A DNA stretch of 64,000 nt, taken from contig CP012818.1 in the NCBI GenBank assembly GCA_001936135.1, positions 744,001 to 808,000 of the forward strand, in the 5' to 3' direction. Made by a program: the position numbers and the translations under genes. Below, one piece after another: positions 50,575 through 61,835 of the stretch. The notes below the pieces were generated by a model that saw only the letters and a list, made by a program, of their open reading frames with translations, was not told where the DNA came from and ran no database searches. This stretch comes from Saccharomycopsis fibuligera x Saccharomycopsis cf. fibuligera (lineage: Eukaryota; Ascomycota; Saccharomycetes; Ascoideales; Saccharomycopsidaceae). The stretch's first letter is position 1. Every line of letters starts with the position of its first letter.

Positions 50575-52443
50575 ATGTCGATACTACTACTACGGCAAAT
50601 TTCATCCTTCAAAGCAACCGCAATGCTAACAGTGTGCCTCATGTTTCTATTCCTAGTGCTGGGAGCTCATGCAGCTCAAGACTTCTGTTCCAATTCTAAC
50701 ACTGCAGAAACAAGTTCCTATTTCAGCACGTACATGTCCAACGGTTGGTGTGAGAACAAATGCCGCAACGCCAACTATGCGGTTGCCATTGTTCAAAATC
50801 ATGACTGTTGGTGCTCTAATACTGTTCCTGGTGATACTGGTGGTGATTGCAATACTGATTGTCCAGGTTATCCATATGAAAAATGTGGTGGTGATAGTAG
50901 TTATGGCTATATTAAGATTAGTGATCCTTCTAGCACTAGTGAACAAGCCTCATCAACAACTAGCAGCGAATATTCTTCTTCCTCTTCTTCCTCTTCTTCC
51001 TCTTCTTCCTCTTCTTCCTCTTCTTCCTCTTCTTCTTCCTCTTCTTCTTCCTTCTCTCCTTCTCCATCTTCTGACAGTGAGAGCAGTACAGGTACAAGTA
51101 CAAGTACAAGCACAAGTACAACCAGCAGTGAAACATCAGTTAGTGCTACTACCACCAGCACCTCCAGCCCAAGTGTTGCTCCTTCGACATCAGTAAAAGC
51201 AAGCACTTCAATTGCTTATTCCACTCAAGTGGTAACTACTCAAGCGACAGTATCGTCGTCGACCGTTGGTACTAGTATTGTTATGGTTACTAGCACCCAC
51301 ATTGCTTCACAGACACCAAAGGTGAAAACTATAACCTCGATAGCAAGTCTGCAGGATATTAGAACTAGTATAATCACCTCAGTCTACTATTCAACCGCCA
51401 ATAATGATTCAAATAATGTTACTGCTGTGTCAACTGGGAAATCATTGTCAGTGATTTCATCGCAAAAAGTCGTTACTAGTGCTTCCACTTTAACTACTGC
51501 CACCACTGCTATGCCTTCTTCTTCTGCTTCTGTCGCTTCCTCCTCCTCCTCCTCCTCCTCATCATCAGAATTGCCCTCATCTTCGGTAGTTACTGGCGCT
51601 AATTTGGGAGACACTGGAGTACAAAAGAAGAGCTCGTTTTTTGATCATCGTGGCAAAGTTGCTGGCCTTTTTACCGGTGTTGGAATCGCAATTGTTCTTT
51701 TGATTGCGTTACTAGTATTTTTCTGTCTTCGCTGTCAAGCGCCGCGAGGCGCAACAGCAGCAGGAGCAGGAGCAGGAGCAGGAGGATTAGCAGCATTCTC
51801 AAGATCATCCAAACACCCAAGGCCAATGAATTATTACAATTATGCCTATCCAGCAACTGCAACAGTTAAAGGTATGCCAACTAAAACAACCAGCAAGACC
51901 AGTGCAGTAGTGCACAAGTTTTTAATAAACCCGGTGCTTGGATTCTTTGCCAGTCTAGGTGTTGGAAAAGCCATTAGCAAAGTGCATCTTCCATACCATC
52001 ACCGTCGGTATGATAGCGGCATATATGGATACAACAACGAGACGATTGTGGGCACACCGCGCAAGAGCAGATTTTCAACTCCAAGTTTCGAAGGCGGCAA
52101 TTATCCAACTCCGGTTATGTTTTATCCAGCAATTGGCGAAGATGACGATGACGGCAAGCACAGCAGTGAAAACAATAGTAATATTCTCGATACTCGTCAA
52201 GAGTTCATGAGAGAAAAGGCTGCTGCAGTGCAAGCTGCCATTGGCAGCGATTTAAACGCCACTGGGATTGCTTCTCCTGGGGCAGTAATCACTGGTGCAA
52301 CAACAACGGTGGATGGCGCTGATTTTAATTTCTTGGATGATCGGTTGCAGCCACCAATGGGTTTTATTGATCCTAATGAGAGTAATCCGTCGTTGCAGGA
52401 TAACAAAGACTACACGCGCCGACTCAAGATCATCAATCCATGA
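50575..52443 (+). CDS. WSC-type cell-wall stress sensor
   Basis: This 622-residue protein has the classic layout. A signal peptide ends near AAQD. A WSC domain (about 37-115) with eight Cys follows (GWCENKC, HDCWCSN, DCNTDC, EKCGG). Next come a long Ser/Thr-rich rod (Ser run at about 130-160, O-mannosylation expected), one membrane span near 365-390 (GLFTGVGIAIVLLIALLVFF) and a cytoplasmic tail ending RRLKIINP. In yeast such sensors recruit Rom2 to turn on Rho1 and Pkc1, upstream of Mkk1/2, also in this window. It is longer than Wsc1 (378) and closer to Wsc2/Wsc3 in size. Which paralogue it matches is not clear. A second in-frame ATG at 50623 would also leave a signal peptide. Confidence 0.88.
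   Translation: MSILLLRQISSFKATAMLTVCLMFLFLVLGAHAAQDFCSNSNTAETSSYFSTYMSNGWCENKCRNANYAVAIVQNHDCWCSNTVPGDTGGDCNTDCPGYPYEKCGGDSSYGYIKISDPSSTSEQASSTTSSEYSSSSSSSSSSSSSSSSSSSSSSSSSSFSPSPSSDSESSTGTSTSTSTSTTSSETSVSATTTSTSSPSVAPSTSVKASTSIAYSTQVVTTQATVSSSTVGTSIVMVTSTHIASQTPKVKTITSIASLQDIRTSIITSVYYSTANNDSNNVTAVSTGKSLSVISSQKVVTSASTLTTATTAMPSSSASVASSSSSSSSSSELPSSSVVTGANLGDTGVQKKSSFFDHRGKVAGLFTGVGIAIVLLIALLVFFCLRCQAPRGATAAGAGAGAGGLAAFSRSSKHPRPMNYYNYAYPATATVKGMPTKTTSKTSAVVHKFLINPVLGFFASLGVGKAISKVHLPYHHRRYDSGIYGYNNETIVGTPRKSRFSTPSFEGGNYPTPVMFYPAIGEDDDDGKHSSENNSNILDTRQEFMREKAAAVQAAIGSDLNATGIASPGAVITGATTTVDGADFNFLDDRLQPPMGFIDPNESNPSLQDNKDYTRRLKIINP
50960..51055 (+). repeat. Ser-coding microsatellite (TCTTCC)n in the WSC gene
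   Basis: About 30 Ser codons in a row, nearly all TCT or TCC, make a (TCTTCC)n tract in the extracellular rod. In-frame length change would lengthen or shorten the sensor. Confidence 0.9.
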
Positions 52444-52585
52444 AGAAAAGAAGGAAAAGAGGTTTGAGTTCAGTTTCCGTGATGGCGCTTAAACAAGACA
52501 AGAAGACACCAGAGAAACTGAAATGAGATCCGTCGGGATGGTACAAGAGTGCTGATTGACGAATACTGTTTGTTCATCGCAATTG

Positions 52586-52620
<35 letters not shown>

Positions 52621-55497
52621 CTGCTCGTTTTCTTTTTATTTTTTTTTTTTTTTTTTTTTTTTTTTTGTTTTTTTTGTTTTTTGTTTTTTATCAAATTATT
52701 TTGCTTTTAGTTTTTTACCAAATTACTTACTTTACGACCGAGATACGCCTTTTTGTCATTTTGTTACGACTACCATCAATCATTATTATACCACACATAT
52801 GCATTACTCCACCACTCTCTTTGCCAATGTTTATCATAATTACTTTTCCCTTCTATTTTTTTTTTTCTAATTTATTTTCATATTTCCTTCTTCTTGAACG
52901 TTCACAGTTACTTTCTCCCAGCAGACCGCTTGGTCTGTTTTCTGCGTTTGTACCACTTTATCACATAAACAATATATCACCAACGTTGTACCCAGTTAAA
53001 AGCCATTCTTCGCCTGTGACCAGCTTGGCGTTCTGTAGTACACTGACTGGTAACCGCTCAGCGTTTACTGCTCGGCGGACTGTCTAGCCACTGATGAGTT
53101 ATTTTAGACTTTCAGTAACCGCTATCAGCCGGCCAGATATGACCACCCCCACCCCACTACACCAAACGAGCAGTAAGTTCTGAGTGTGAATGCGCATGCA
53201 AACACAAGCGCAGAGCAAACATAAACGGTAGCCGGCGGAAGCCTAATTTTGGCTAGCTCTACTGTATAGGCATCAGTGCAAGGCAAAAGCCAAACTCAAT
53301 TGGTGGAAACCGAAATCGAAATCGAAATCAAAATCAAAATCGAGATTGCTACTTTGGGACGTGTCCGCGGTGGTGCTCCGACGGATGTAATGACTAGCCG
53401 CTGCTAACTCCACGACGAACGGAGATGTGCGGCAATAACTAGCGTGGCATGGTGCAGCACGCGTGTGTGCACCGTTGTGCACCGTTGAGGGCTGGAGGGG
53501 CACAAATGCGGAAGGAGCAGCAGAGAAACTAATATATGGTGAGCTGTATAGCTATTCCGGCCACGGCCAACGCCAACTGTAAACACTAGCCACTGCGTTC
53601 AAATTCCAGACAAGCCACACTGTTGTTGGGCTGGGTTGCGCGTAGTCTGTATCCACAGTATCCCCCACCGGTATCGTTGACCTCTGCTCATGCAAAAGAC
53701 AAGAAAAAAATAAAAAAAAAAAAAAAATAAAATAAAAAAATAAAAAAACGGGACAGAACGGCGGTAACGCTAACGCCGCACAAGGAAAACACCTGCTTTC
53801 GTGCTCCTATCCTCGATCTCTGCGCCGGTACTATTGTTGTGACACATTGCAAGCTCAATTGGACCATCTCAATGGTACCGTAGTGTGCTCTTTACCATGA
53901 CGCGCTTCTTGCTGTGCTTCATATCAACACAGTTGTGCCGCATTTGTCTTGGGTATCGAAGTCCCTTAGATACGCTTGCAGTCACAGCGAATGTTTACCG
54001 TGGTCGTCGCACCGTATAGCACATGTGTCAAAATCCATAGAGCCCAAGCAGCGAAGACTAAGTGGAAAGAGCAGAATCAAAGCCTGTTTGTCCAGCGTGT
54101 CTTACTAATCCCGCGCGTATGCGGTCTCCTATCACAGCACCGTGGTACGGCCTGGCCATAACACGCATTATTCATCAACGGTATATACCAATATCGTGTC
54201 TTTTCTCCTTACTCGTAAATAAGTTTTTATCTCCAGGGCCGACTGTTATCGCAAGGCCAAAGACCTAAATTCTTCCATGCTCAGGTGCCGCCCGCAAAAC
54301 AAAATCAAGCTAGTCTCTATCGTTTGCAACAGCCTCCGATGTTCTGCTCCCTTGAAATAATAGAGCAGAGACAAAAAACACCCACACCGCACTGTGTCGT
54401 TTGTATCCTCCGCTTATTAGCGATCGGAGCGCCTCTTATCTCCGCAACGGTGGCGGCCACCACGGGGGTATTTGTATGAGAGTGGGGGTGGTTGTTGTTA
54501 GGCTACTGCTCCTCGCCGATTGTTTTTTGTTTTTTGTTTTTTTGTTTTCTTTTTTTGGGGCTACTAGCTGGTAACTGGGAACTGGTAACCGGCTGCCAGC
54601 CGGCGGGCAGCCCCAGAGAGTGTCAGGGGGGGGGGCATCGGCGCGGCTTTAAGATGCGCGTCCGACCACCCGACCGACAGCCCACAGTTGCAGACAAACC
54701 CAGTTTCTTTCGTAGGCGAGAATCGCAGCGTTTCCTAACCTCGGGCGACTGCGGAAATGCAAAGCTTGCTGGTTGATGTCCACCGTCAGCCGCCACTCAT
54801 CAGCTGTCAGTGGTCGAAAACCGTCGGTCGGAACTCGTTGGTTACGCTGCAGCTGCCAGCTGCAATCTCCGGTAACTGCGGAAGTAGCCTCCGGAAACAG
54901 ACATTTCCGTGAGAACAATGTCCAGAACCTCACCGGGTCGGGCATCACACAACATCGCTATACAGAGTTATGCTTGGTGAGGCAGAAACAGCAGCATCCA
55001 AAAACGCTGCGTTGCTTCTGTAAAGCGCCTGAATGCATATGCATATATATGCGTCTCAACACGCCCTCCGCGAGCAAGGGAAACGGAAAAAGGACTACTA
55101 TCAAAGTCAAAGTCGATTTCCAAGGTAAAAAAACAATAGAAAACGAACCATCTCGACTACAAGACATGTAGGTAGCGGAAAGATTAATAATACGCTTGCC
55201 GACTGCGTTTTTCTATATATATGTCTCCATATTTCAACATGGGTGTTGCCATGACTGTTTGTTGGCGCTTTTTTCTGTTATTTTTTTTCCTCTTTTTTGT
55301 TTTTTTTTTGTTCTCTATTTTCCTTTTTGTGGTTTGCAATTTGTCACTTTTCTTTTACTTTTAATTTGCTTCGGTTTGCTCCCAATTCGCTCTGTTGCCC
55401 CTTTTAACTCCCAATTCTTCCCCTTTCATGTTCCAACACTAGTTACTGAACATAAACTATAGACGTTTCAATATCAGCCGCTGCTACAAAATACAAA
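52444..55497. other. 3-kb intergenic region before the zinc-cluster gene, partly GC-rich
   Basis: It starts with simple repeats: (CT)n at about 52587-52618 and a poly(T) of about 28 at 52639-52666. From about 53.1 to 55.17 kb the base composition is visibly richer in G and C than anywhere else in the window. That part contains a hexamer repeat (GAAATC)n at about 53309-53340, a doubled GTGCACCGTT at 53467-53486 and a strong hairpin at 54591-54612. Frames of up to about 130 codons occur but have no family motifs. Confidence 0.6.
54590..54612. promoter_or_regulatory. Inverted repeat with CGG-N7-CCG, candidate zinc-cluster site
   Basis: GGCTGCC (54591-54597) and GGCAGCC (54606-54612) are perfect inverted copies. 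CGG-N7-CCG (54590-54602) overlaps the left arm. Paired CGG triplets are the usual target of Zn2Cys6 dimers, and such a gene starts 0.9 kb downstream. The link is inference. Confidence 0.35.
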
Positions 55498-56131
55498 ATG
55501 TCTCCAGAGGAAAAAACGCAGAAACCAGCAAGAATCAGAACTCCAAAAGCTTGCAATCATTGCCGCCAACGCAAAGTCAAATGCAACGGCAACAAGCCTT
55601 GCCAGAATTGCACCCGCTATCAAATAACTTGTCAATATAGCGAAACTCCAGTACACAAACCAAGAAAGAGAAGAACAATGGCTAACGCCTCATCCTCTGT
55701 TTTCAACAAAAGAATAAGACAGCAAGAGCTTTTGGCAAAAAAACTAACTAGTAGTAACAGCCCCGATATCCAACAAATACAGAAACGTAATCTGCAAAGG
55801 TTGGCTAATAATAGCAACAACAACAGTAATGACGACAGCAGCAGCAGCAGCCTCATCGGAAATAGCGGTCTGGTCGGGCATAGTGCATCCAACCCTCCAG
55901 CAGTTGCAGCTGCAGCTGCAGCAGCGGCCACAACCGCTATCCCCACTAGTCCGGCTAACGCCAATACAAACCCTGTTAATACCGCAAAAAGCATCAAACG
56001 ACTTGAAAATAGATTGACTCGTTTGGAAGACAATGTTCTGTTGTTATTTTCAAAAATTGAAGACTTTTTGATTGTCGCTAACAAGAAGTTATCCAAAATT
56101 GACTCATTGGCTGACCATAAGAACAACAGTG

Positions 56132-56162
<31 letters not shown>

Positions 56163-57279
56163 GCAGAAGCAGCAGCAGCAGCAAAATGGCGACATATCGC
56201 TGGAGGAAGACAATAGCGATGAGGACTCACGTTTCGGCGCCCAATTGCAACGAGTAGCCACAAATTCATCATTGGATTCATCAGTTAGTTCTTTTAGTCA
56301 TCATACTGAACCTACGCTGATAAGTACTGGTACTAACTGGATGCTATCTCCAGAACTTTCAACTGCCATGATAGCCACTAATAAAAACAACATACCAAAG
56401 AAACATATCTTCGAGGAGTTTTCAATAAGCAACAACGATAACTTAAACCCCTATTCAATCAATAGTGGCGATGCCGCCAACAACAGCAAAAACAACAAAA
56501 ACAGCAACATCGGAGACGCCCAATCATTATCTTCAGTCTCTTCTCCAGTGTCGCATCCTAGCTCTTTGCGCTTACTGAACTTTGAATTGTTCCCGCAGCA
56601 ACCACCATCACTAATTAGTGGAAGTGATTCAACTTCTAGCAATACCGCCAATAGTAGTAGCGCAGGCAATGATGACGAAGTGACCCTACCCAATGATGAA
56701 AGTATAATGAATGTTAATGACACCATGATTAAATCGCCATTATCTCTTTCTGCGAACGTGCCGCCCACTTTCTCTAACAGCAATAACAACAATAATAAAG
56801 CTAACAGTTGGCTAAACCTTACTGCTAACTCTTATTTTAACACCTTTTCTCCACAAAATTATGGTAAGGTTGGCGATACCCTTAGAATTTACAATCATGC
56901 CAACGAGACACTCGATGGAGCAGTAGCTTTCAACAAATTGTTCAATCAGCCTAACAACACTGATTCGATCAACAATGTTGAAAATAACAGTAGCAAAAGT
57001 GAGGTAACTGCGGTTTCCGCTAATAGCACACAACATCAACAACAGCAACAATCCTGGGCTAATAAATACGGCAGCGATTTTACCAAATTTTTTAATAATT
57101 CAAACATGTTAGCATCCAAAGAGCTTTGTACATTTTTAGGAGAAGATGAAGATTTTATTACTTTACAAGAATTAGCGAATGGTGGCGGAAGCACTTCTAG
57201 TTCTACTGCTGTTACAACTTCTGGTACAGGATTCAACGCTACTTCAGGAAGTAACTTTGCTATCGGAGAATTCCAATAA
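55498..57279 (+). CDS. Zn2Cys6 zinc-cluster transcription factor
   Basis: Residues 19-45 form a binuclear zinc cluster, C-x2-C-x6-C-x5-C-x2-C-x6-C (ACNHCRQRKVKC ... CQNC ... C). A basic linker (KPRKRR) follows. A coiled coil at about 165-205 (IKRLENRLTRLEDNVLLL and on) could serve for dimerisation, as in Gal4-type factors. The rest is Asn/Ser-rich, with a Gln run near 210-230, and ends in an acidic and aromatic patch (KELCTFLGEDEDF) that could be an activation domain. The 593 residues lack the fungal middle homology domain found in many larger members. I cannot assign an orthologue. The start ATG lies 15 codons before the cluster region. Confidence 0.85.
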
Positions 57280-58057
57280 TAATGATGATCCATTCTCATC
57301 AAATAATGGATGTGGTATATTTGTGTTTTTTTTTTTTTTTTTTTTTTATTGATGGAGCTTTTTCTGCTTGATTGATGATGTGTTTTAATTTTTTATCTAA
57401 CCATCTTTTCTTTTGACCCTTCACTAAAGGGCTTTATGACTTTCACGACCGTTTTTATATGTCCCAGAACATACCTAATTTCTTACTTATGACTTTCTTT
57501 TTCTTCTCTAGTTCTTATTCTTACAGTTTATTTCAACTTAATTTTAATTTCTTGTCTATATCTCTCTATAGTTTGATCTATAAACTTAATGATATCTTCC
57601 CATGTTGGGTGGTTGCCTGCCAATTTTGAGTTCGGTAATATGGTGTACATTTCTCAACTATATTGCGGACCTTCACTACCCGCTACTCCACTCTGCGCTA
57701 TTTGGGAGACACGACCGTTTCAATCAATAACCCTCCTTCGTGGTTAATCATGCATGTTTATGTTAGTACCGAGATCGACTAATAAAGTGGTAAAATGATG
57801 ACTAATAAGTAGAGTACCCAATGACCACTTGGTTGCTGCTTGGTAGATAAAATTGGATATTATTAGTCATTCTTGATAAACAGACGCTTCCGAAAATATA
57901 TATGCTATCTGAGAGAAAAAAGAATGAAAGAAGAGACAGAGGGAGCTCGATGACATTATCGGCAAAACTAAACCCAAGGAAATTTCCTCCATGAATATCA
58001 AAGAAAAAAAGCAAACGAATAAATGAAAAACATTTTTAACAAAAAGGAAAAACATTT
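57280..58057. other. Intergenic region after the zinc-cluster gene
   Basis: The 778 bp include a poly(T) run of about 20 at 57328-57347, 50 bp after the stop codon. No gene is recognised. Confidence 0.55.
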
Positions 58058-58501
58058 TCAACAAAAAGGAAATAACAGCAAGAACACTCGTGTTATCAAT
58101 GTTTTGTTAGCCAAATCCGTCGCTCCCCTGGCCTTGAATTTCCGCTTTGCTGGCATCTGATACACTTTAGGGATGGTTTTCAAACGAAGTAGAACGTAGA
58201 GTTGCAGAAAACTTCTACTGCAGATATAACTCTTAGTAGCCTTGAGCCACATTGTTTCACAAGAATTTCGAGTTTTGGTCGCTTTGGAACAACAGTCTTG
58301 GGTTGACTCTAAGCTTGATATAGCTTTATGTGAAAATATTGGCTGATCAAAATAATCTTGTGCAGAAAGCGTTGCTTGTACTGTCAAAGTTTCTTCCTGC
58401 ACAATAAAACGTATATACAATTTATGCAGCTGCATGGATAAAATTCTCTTGCAGGCTCTGGCAGCGCATATCAAAATTGTTATCGATGGTATACAAGACA
58501 A
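58058..58501 (-). pseudogene. Decayed relative of the small GPI-type protein gene
   Basis: The plus-strand stretch 58058-58135 aligns with the 3' end of the intact gene (59697-59775): shared strings include CAACAAAAAGG, AGCAAGAA and TGGCCTTGA. In the matching frame it gives IQGQGSDGFG, a TAA stop, then SVLAVISFLL, against NQGQGAVDS and SILAIIAFLL in the intact copy. A second stop lies upstream. An open frame of 147 codons covers the stretch in another phase and starts with no signal peptide, so it is probably chance. The 5' part (58418-58500) is also repeated at 61614-61690. Confidence 0.55.
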
Positions 58502-58965
58502 AATAGCATGAAATGTATAGTTATAAATCTGGTAAATACAAGTGATGAGTGTTTAATGAGAACTGCTGGTTTTGCATCAGACAAGTTCTTGGGACGAAAA
58601 GTGAGAAAGAGTATAAAATTAACAAGACAAAACTTAGATGACAAGTTGTTGCCTAATTCAGCCATTTTTTCCGGCAGATAAAGAAACAAAAAAACTTCCT
58701 ATGCATTTTTTTTATTACTTTCTTTTATTTCCTCTTCCGAACTTCCGTGGTGTTACAGTAGACTACTGAGTACACTAAACATGTGTTTGCCAAGTCTTTT
58801 AAAACGCTTTTCGGCAGTTTCTAAAAGCAATTCAAAGAAAAATTAGTAATTCGGGCAAAAGTGTGTCAAACTAAGCAGAATAAAAGAATTCATAAATTGG
58901 GCTCTATAGCATACACGTGGCTATGGTTGGACAAACGGTAAACTGTGCAAGAAGTTATCGAATGC

Positions 58966-59009
<44 letters not shown>

Positions 59010-59696
59010 CTCTGGTAGAAATTTGCCCTATACCATTATAATAGTAATAAGAATGAATATTTATTTCAGACATGTTTGTACTGCAATCAAGGGCCAGCAC
59101 TAGGCTATGTTCTGAAAAGATAAATGCATTTTTTGCAAAAATCCATGGATTGATGTAACTATTACATAAATTCATAAATTGACGACAAAAGTCTAAAAAC
59201 TTCGGCAATAGAGCTTTTTTTTTTGGAAAGGTACTTGATACTTATTACAAAATGGAAAACACAACGTAAAAGAAGTTGATTATGGGTGATGTCAGATTAG
59301 GCAGACAGTACATAAAAAGCATTGATGGGTTCTATATTCGTAATATCGTAAGGCGTAGCAGACAAAGAAAAAATCGAAACGGACTGAAAATATAAATTTA
59401 AAAGAAATTGAAAGTGCTGCTAAAAAGTAATTGTGAAGGGAGAGAAAGAGAAATAGTGCCAAAAAAGTCAGTTCATAAAGTAACAAAAAGCAGGTGTGAA
59501 AGTGAGCTAAGTTTAGTAGTTTTATGTCAAATTAAAAAAAAATGTTAGGACTTGGTGGGAAAGAAAAGCTGGCCACTTTAGGCAGCCATCAGGGGCCTAA
59601 GAAGAATAAAAAGTTTTTCAAATTCCCTAAAATTAAGGTAAAGCGCCAGTGGCAGTACTAGTGATAATGATATATAACATTTAGCCAAGACCAAAA
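58502..59696. other. Intergenic region with a 43-bp poly(T)
   Basis: The run spans 58967-59009 and is the longest homopolymer in the window. The part near 58600-58665 resembles 61760-61830 (both contain GTTGTTGCC), as part of the local duplication. No gene is seen. Confidence 0.6.
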
Positions 59697-60041
59697 TCAC
59701 AACAAAAAGGCAATAATAGCAAGAATGCTTCCCATTAACGATGACCCGCTAAGCGAGTCCACAGCCCCTTGGCCTTGATTTTTCACTCTACTCCCGCTCA
59801 CTATGCTGCCTTGGATATAACTTGCCAATGAAGTAGAGAGCGAAGTTGCATTGAGATTATTACTGGTGGTGCTGCTTAAGGTGCTTGAGGTTGCATTGGC
59901 TGAGGAGGTTAGGAATGATGAAGATACAGTGACTGGTGGATCAGATATTGCGGTTGTGCTTTCTGAAACCGCTTGAACAGAGGTTATAAGGAAAAGAGAT
60001 AAAATAGTGAAGTAGAGTTCAAGGATGTTGTGATATTGCAT
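59697..60041 (-). CDS. Small Ser/Thr-rich protein, probably GPI-anchored to the cell wall or membrane
   Basis: This 114-residue protein has an N-terminal signal peptide (hydrophobic FTILSLFLITSVQA), a Ser/Thr-rich middle with three possible N-glycosylation sites (NATS, NATS and similar), and a C-terminal hydrophobic tail (MGSILAIIAFLL). Small residues (SLSGSS) before the tail suit a GPI attachment site. This is the layout of small yeast mannoproteins. I do not recognise the family. It contains no Cys. Two decayed relatives flank it at 58058-58501 and 61614-61835, so it is the one intact copy of a local cluster. The start ATG is the first before the signal peptide. Confidence 0.7.
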   Translation of the reverse strand: MQYHNILELYFTILSLFLITSVQAVSESTTAISDPPVTVSSSFLTSSANATSSTLSSTTSNNLNATSLSTSLASYIQGSIVSGSRVKNQGQGAVDSLSGSSLMGSILAIIAFLL

Positions 60042-61613
60042 TGCGTAGCAGGCTTGTTGGTTGGTTGATGCAACAATGTAAAGCTCGGAAAAACCTTGTT
60101 TTTTCAGGTATTGTTATTCTAACAGAATTAGTTTGGTTGTGGAATTAATAATACAGAATTAGACAATGTCGCAAGGCTTTCCAATATATAAGTATTCTGT
60201 TCGATTTGCTCTGGCGATCAGACTTTGGGTAATATATTGCATAAATTGTATAAAAGGAATAAAAAAGGTTGCAACGTGTAGTATTTATACAAACGCTTTT
60301 GAAATAAAATGCTGTTGACAGCTGCGTAGCCCCCCAATACCGCATTGGAGCAAAACTTAGCTACAGCAGCAACGTACTAGCCACTAGAAGCTACACATAA
60401 TGGTCGGCTGGACCGCCATCGCCGGCATGTCTTAGCCTATAAATGCATGTCTTCAACATAACAAGTTTACACATCAATAGATCAATTGACATAAATAATA
60501 GGTTTCCTTTTCGCCTGGCGCGCGTCCACAATAGTCCTCAATTTTAGTGCATATAGAGCATATGTGTAAATATGTGTCTATGCGCATTATAACGTATATA
60601 TATGCGTGTTTTTCTTCGTACCCGCAGCACCGTACAATAGCCGCTGTTGTATCGCTAGCACTCACGGCAGATTCACCGGCAACCAAACCGTTTTTTAGAA
60701 TATTAGCATAGCTATGATTGTATTTGTGATCATGGTGAAGCACTACGTGGCATGGCTAAAAACCTAATGGTGATATTGTTCTGTATGAGCGAATAATTAT
60801 CGATAAAGTGATTTACTGACTGACTGGGCGGACTGAGTTTCGGATAGAGACGAACAGATCTGCCTTTTGCGCTATTTTACCGAGAATTTTCAAACCACTT
60901 TCGTGTTCTATTGCTTACTAGCAAACTTTGATCTCAGCAGGATTATGAAATTAAGCTTTTGTTTTTTCTTCTTTATCTGGATTTCCTTTGAAGGGCTTAC
61001 GTAAAATGGTGGAAAATAGTGGAAATAAGGCGAATTTTGGAAGAAATAACGGGAAGAACTAAAATAGCTTTTAGCAAGAGCTGCAGTTTACAAGAAAACT
61101 TTAACGCACGAACTATTTTTGTAGATTATATATTTATACAAGCACAATATCTTTGAGTGTCCAGCGGAACTACAGTTTATGTTTATACTGTAGCAGTAGC
61201 GCTTGCAGTCTAACATTTTGCTTGTTTCCATTGACTTCTTTTGTCAACTTCAGTTTGTCAATTTCTTTTTCTTAGCTTTGTGTGGGTGCTTGTTGAGTAC
61301 GTCCGAAACATAAACAGGAATATTTTCTCTTTTTTCATTGCGGTCTAATAATAGCTTTCGCATCCTAGAGTGTCATTTTAGGCTACTGTCACTTGGGCCG
61401 TGCAGGAAACTTAATATGCTAGTACTAGTGACTGCGCAAGTTTATAACTCTGATATGTTGTATAGATGTAATAGGATTTTTTTTTTTTTTTTCGCATCTT
61501 CTAAAATCTTTGATGTATGTATCTTATTAGCTATACAGATGGTTTTCCGAATTCTTTTGTGCAAAAATTGTCGCATGTTCTGTGAAAGATTTTCCTGAAC
61601 AATAAATTTTAGA
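60042..61613. other. Intergenic region right of the GPI-type gene
   Basis: The 1.6 kb hold TATA-like stretches (60185, 60435) that could serve the minus-strand gene. They also include a TATATATGCG stretch near 60596 and a poly(T) of about 14 near 61480. No gene is recognised. Confidence 0.5.
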
Positions 61614-61835
61614 CAATTTATGCAGCTGCATGGATGAAAAATCTCTTGCAGGCTCCAGCGTGCACATCAATAAATGGTATATAACATAATATAAAGATGA
61701 AGAGGAAATTATAATAAAAACAATTTGGCAAGGAGTATATGATCAATGCAGCAAATTTTTCATTGATTTCACGAAATTCAATTGGAAAAAAAAGTGATAG
61801 TCAGTTGTTGCCCAAATAAACCGCCATGAAGGTGA
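61614..61835 (-). pseudogene. Second remnant related to the 58.4-kb copy
   Basis: Plus-strand 61614-61690 and 58418-58500 share ACAATTTATGCAGCTGCATG, then CTCTTGCAGGCTC and ATGGTATA, with gaps. Similarity resumes around GTTGTTGCC further right (61800 and 58650). No open frame survives on either strand. I read it as an older duplicate of the 5' part and upstream region of the decayed gene. The link to the intact gene is weaker than for the first remnant. Confidence 0.45.

Noticed and set aside
50907-51206. Antisense Glu-rich frame
   Set aside because: It is the complement of the Ser microsatellite in the WSC gene.
54773-55171. Frame of 132 codons in the GC-rich island
   Set aside because: There are no motifs, no signal peptide and no plausible context; frames of this length are expected in GC-richer DNA.
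57884-57900. TTCCGAAAA string as a possible point-centromere CDEIII
   Set aside because: The left half of the CDEIII consensus is absent and no CDEI plus AT-rich CDEII lies at the right distance.
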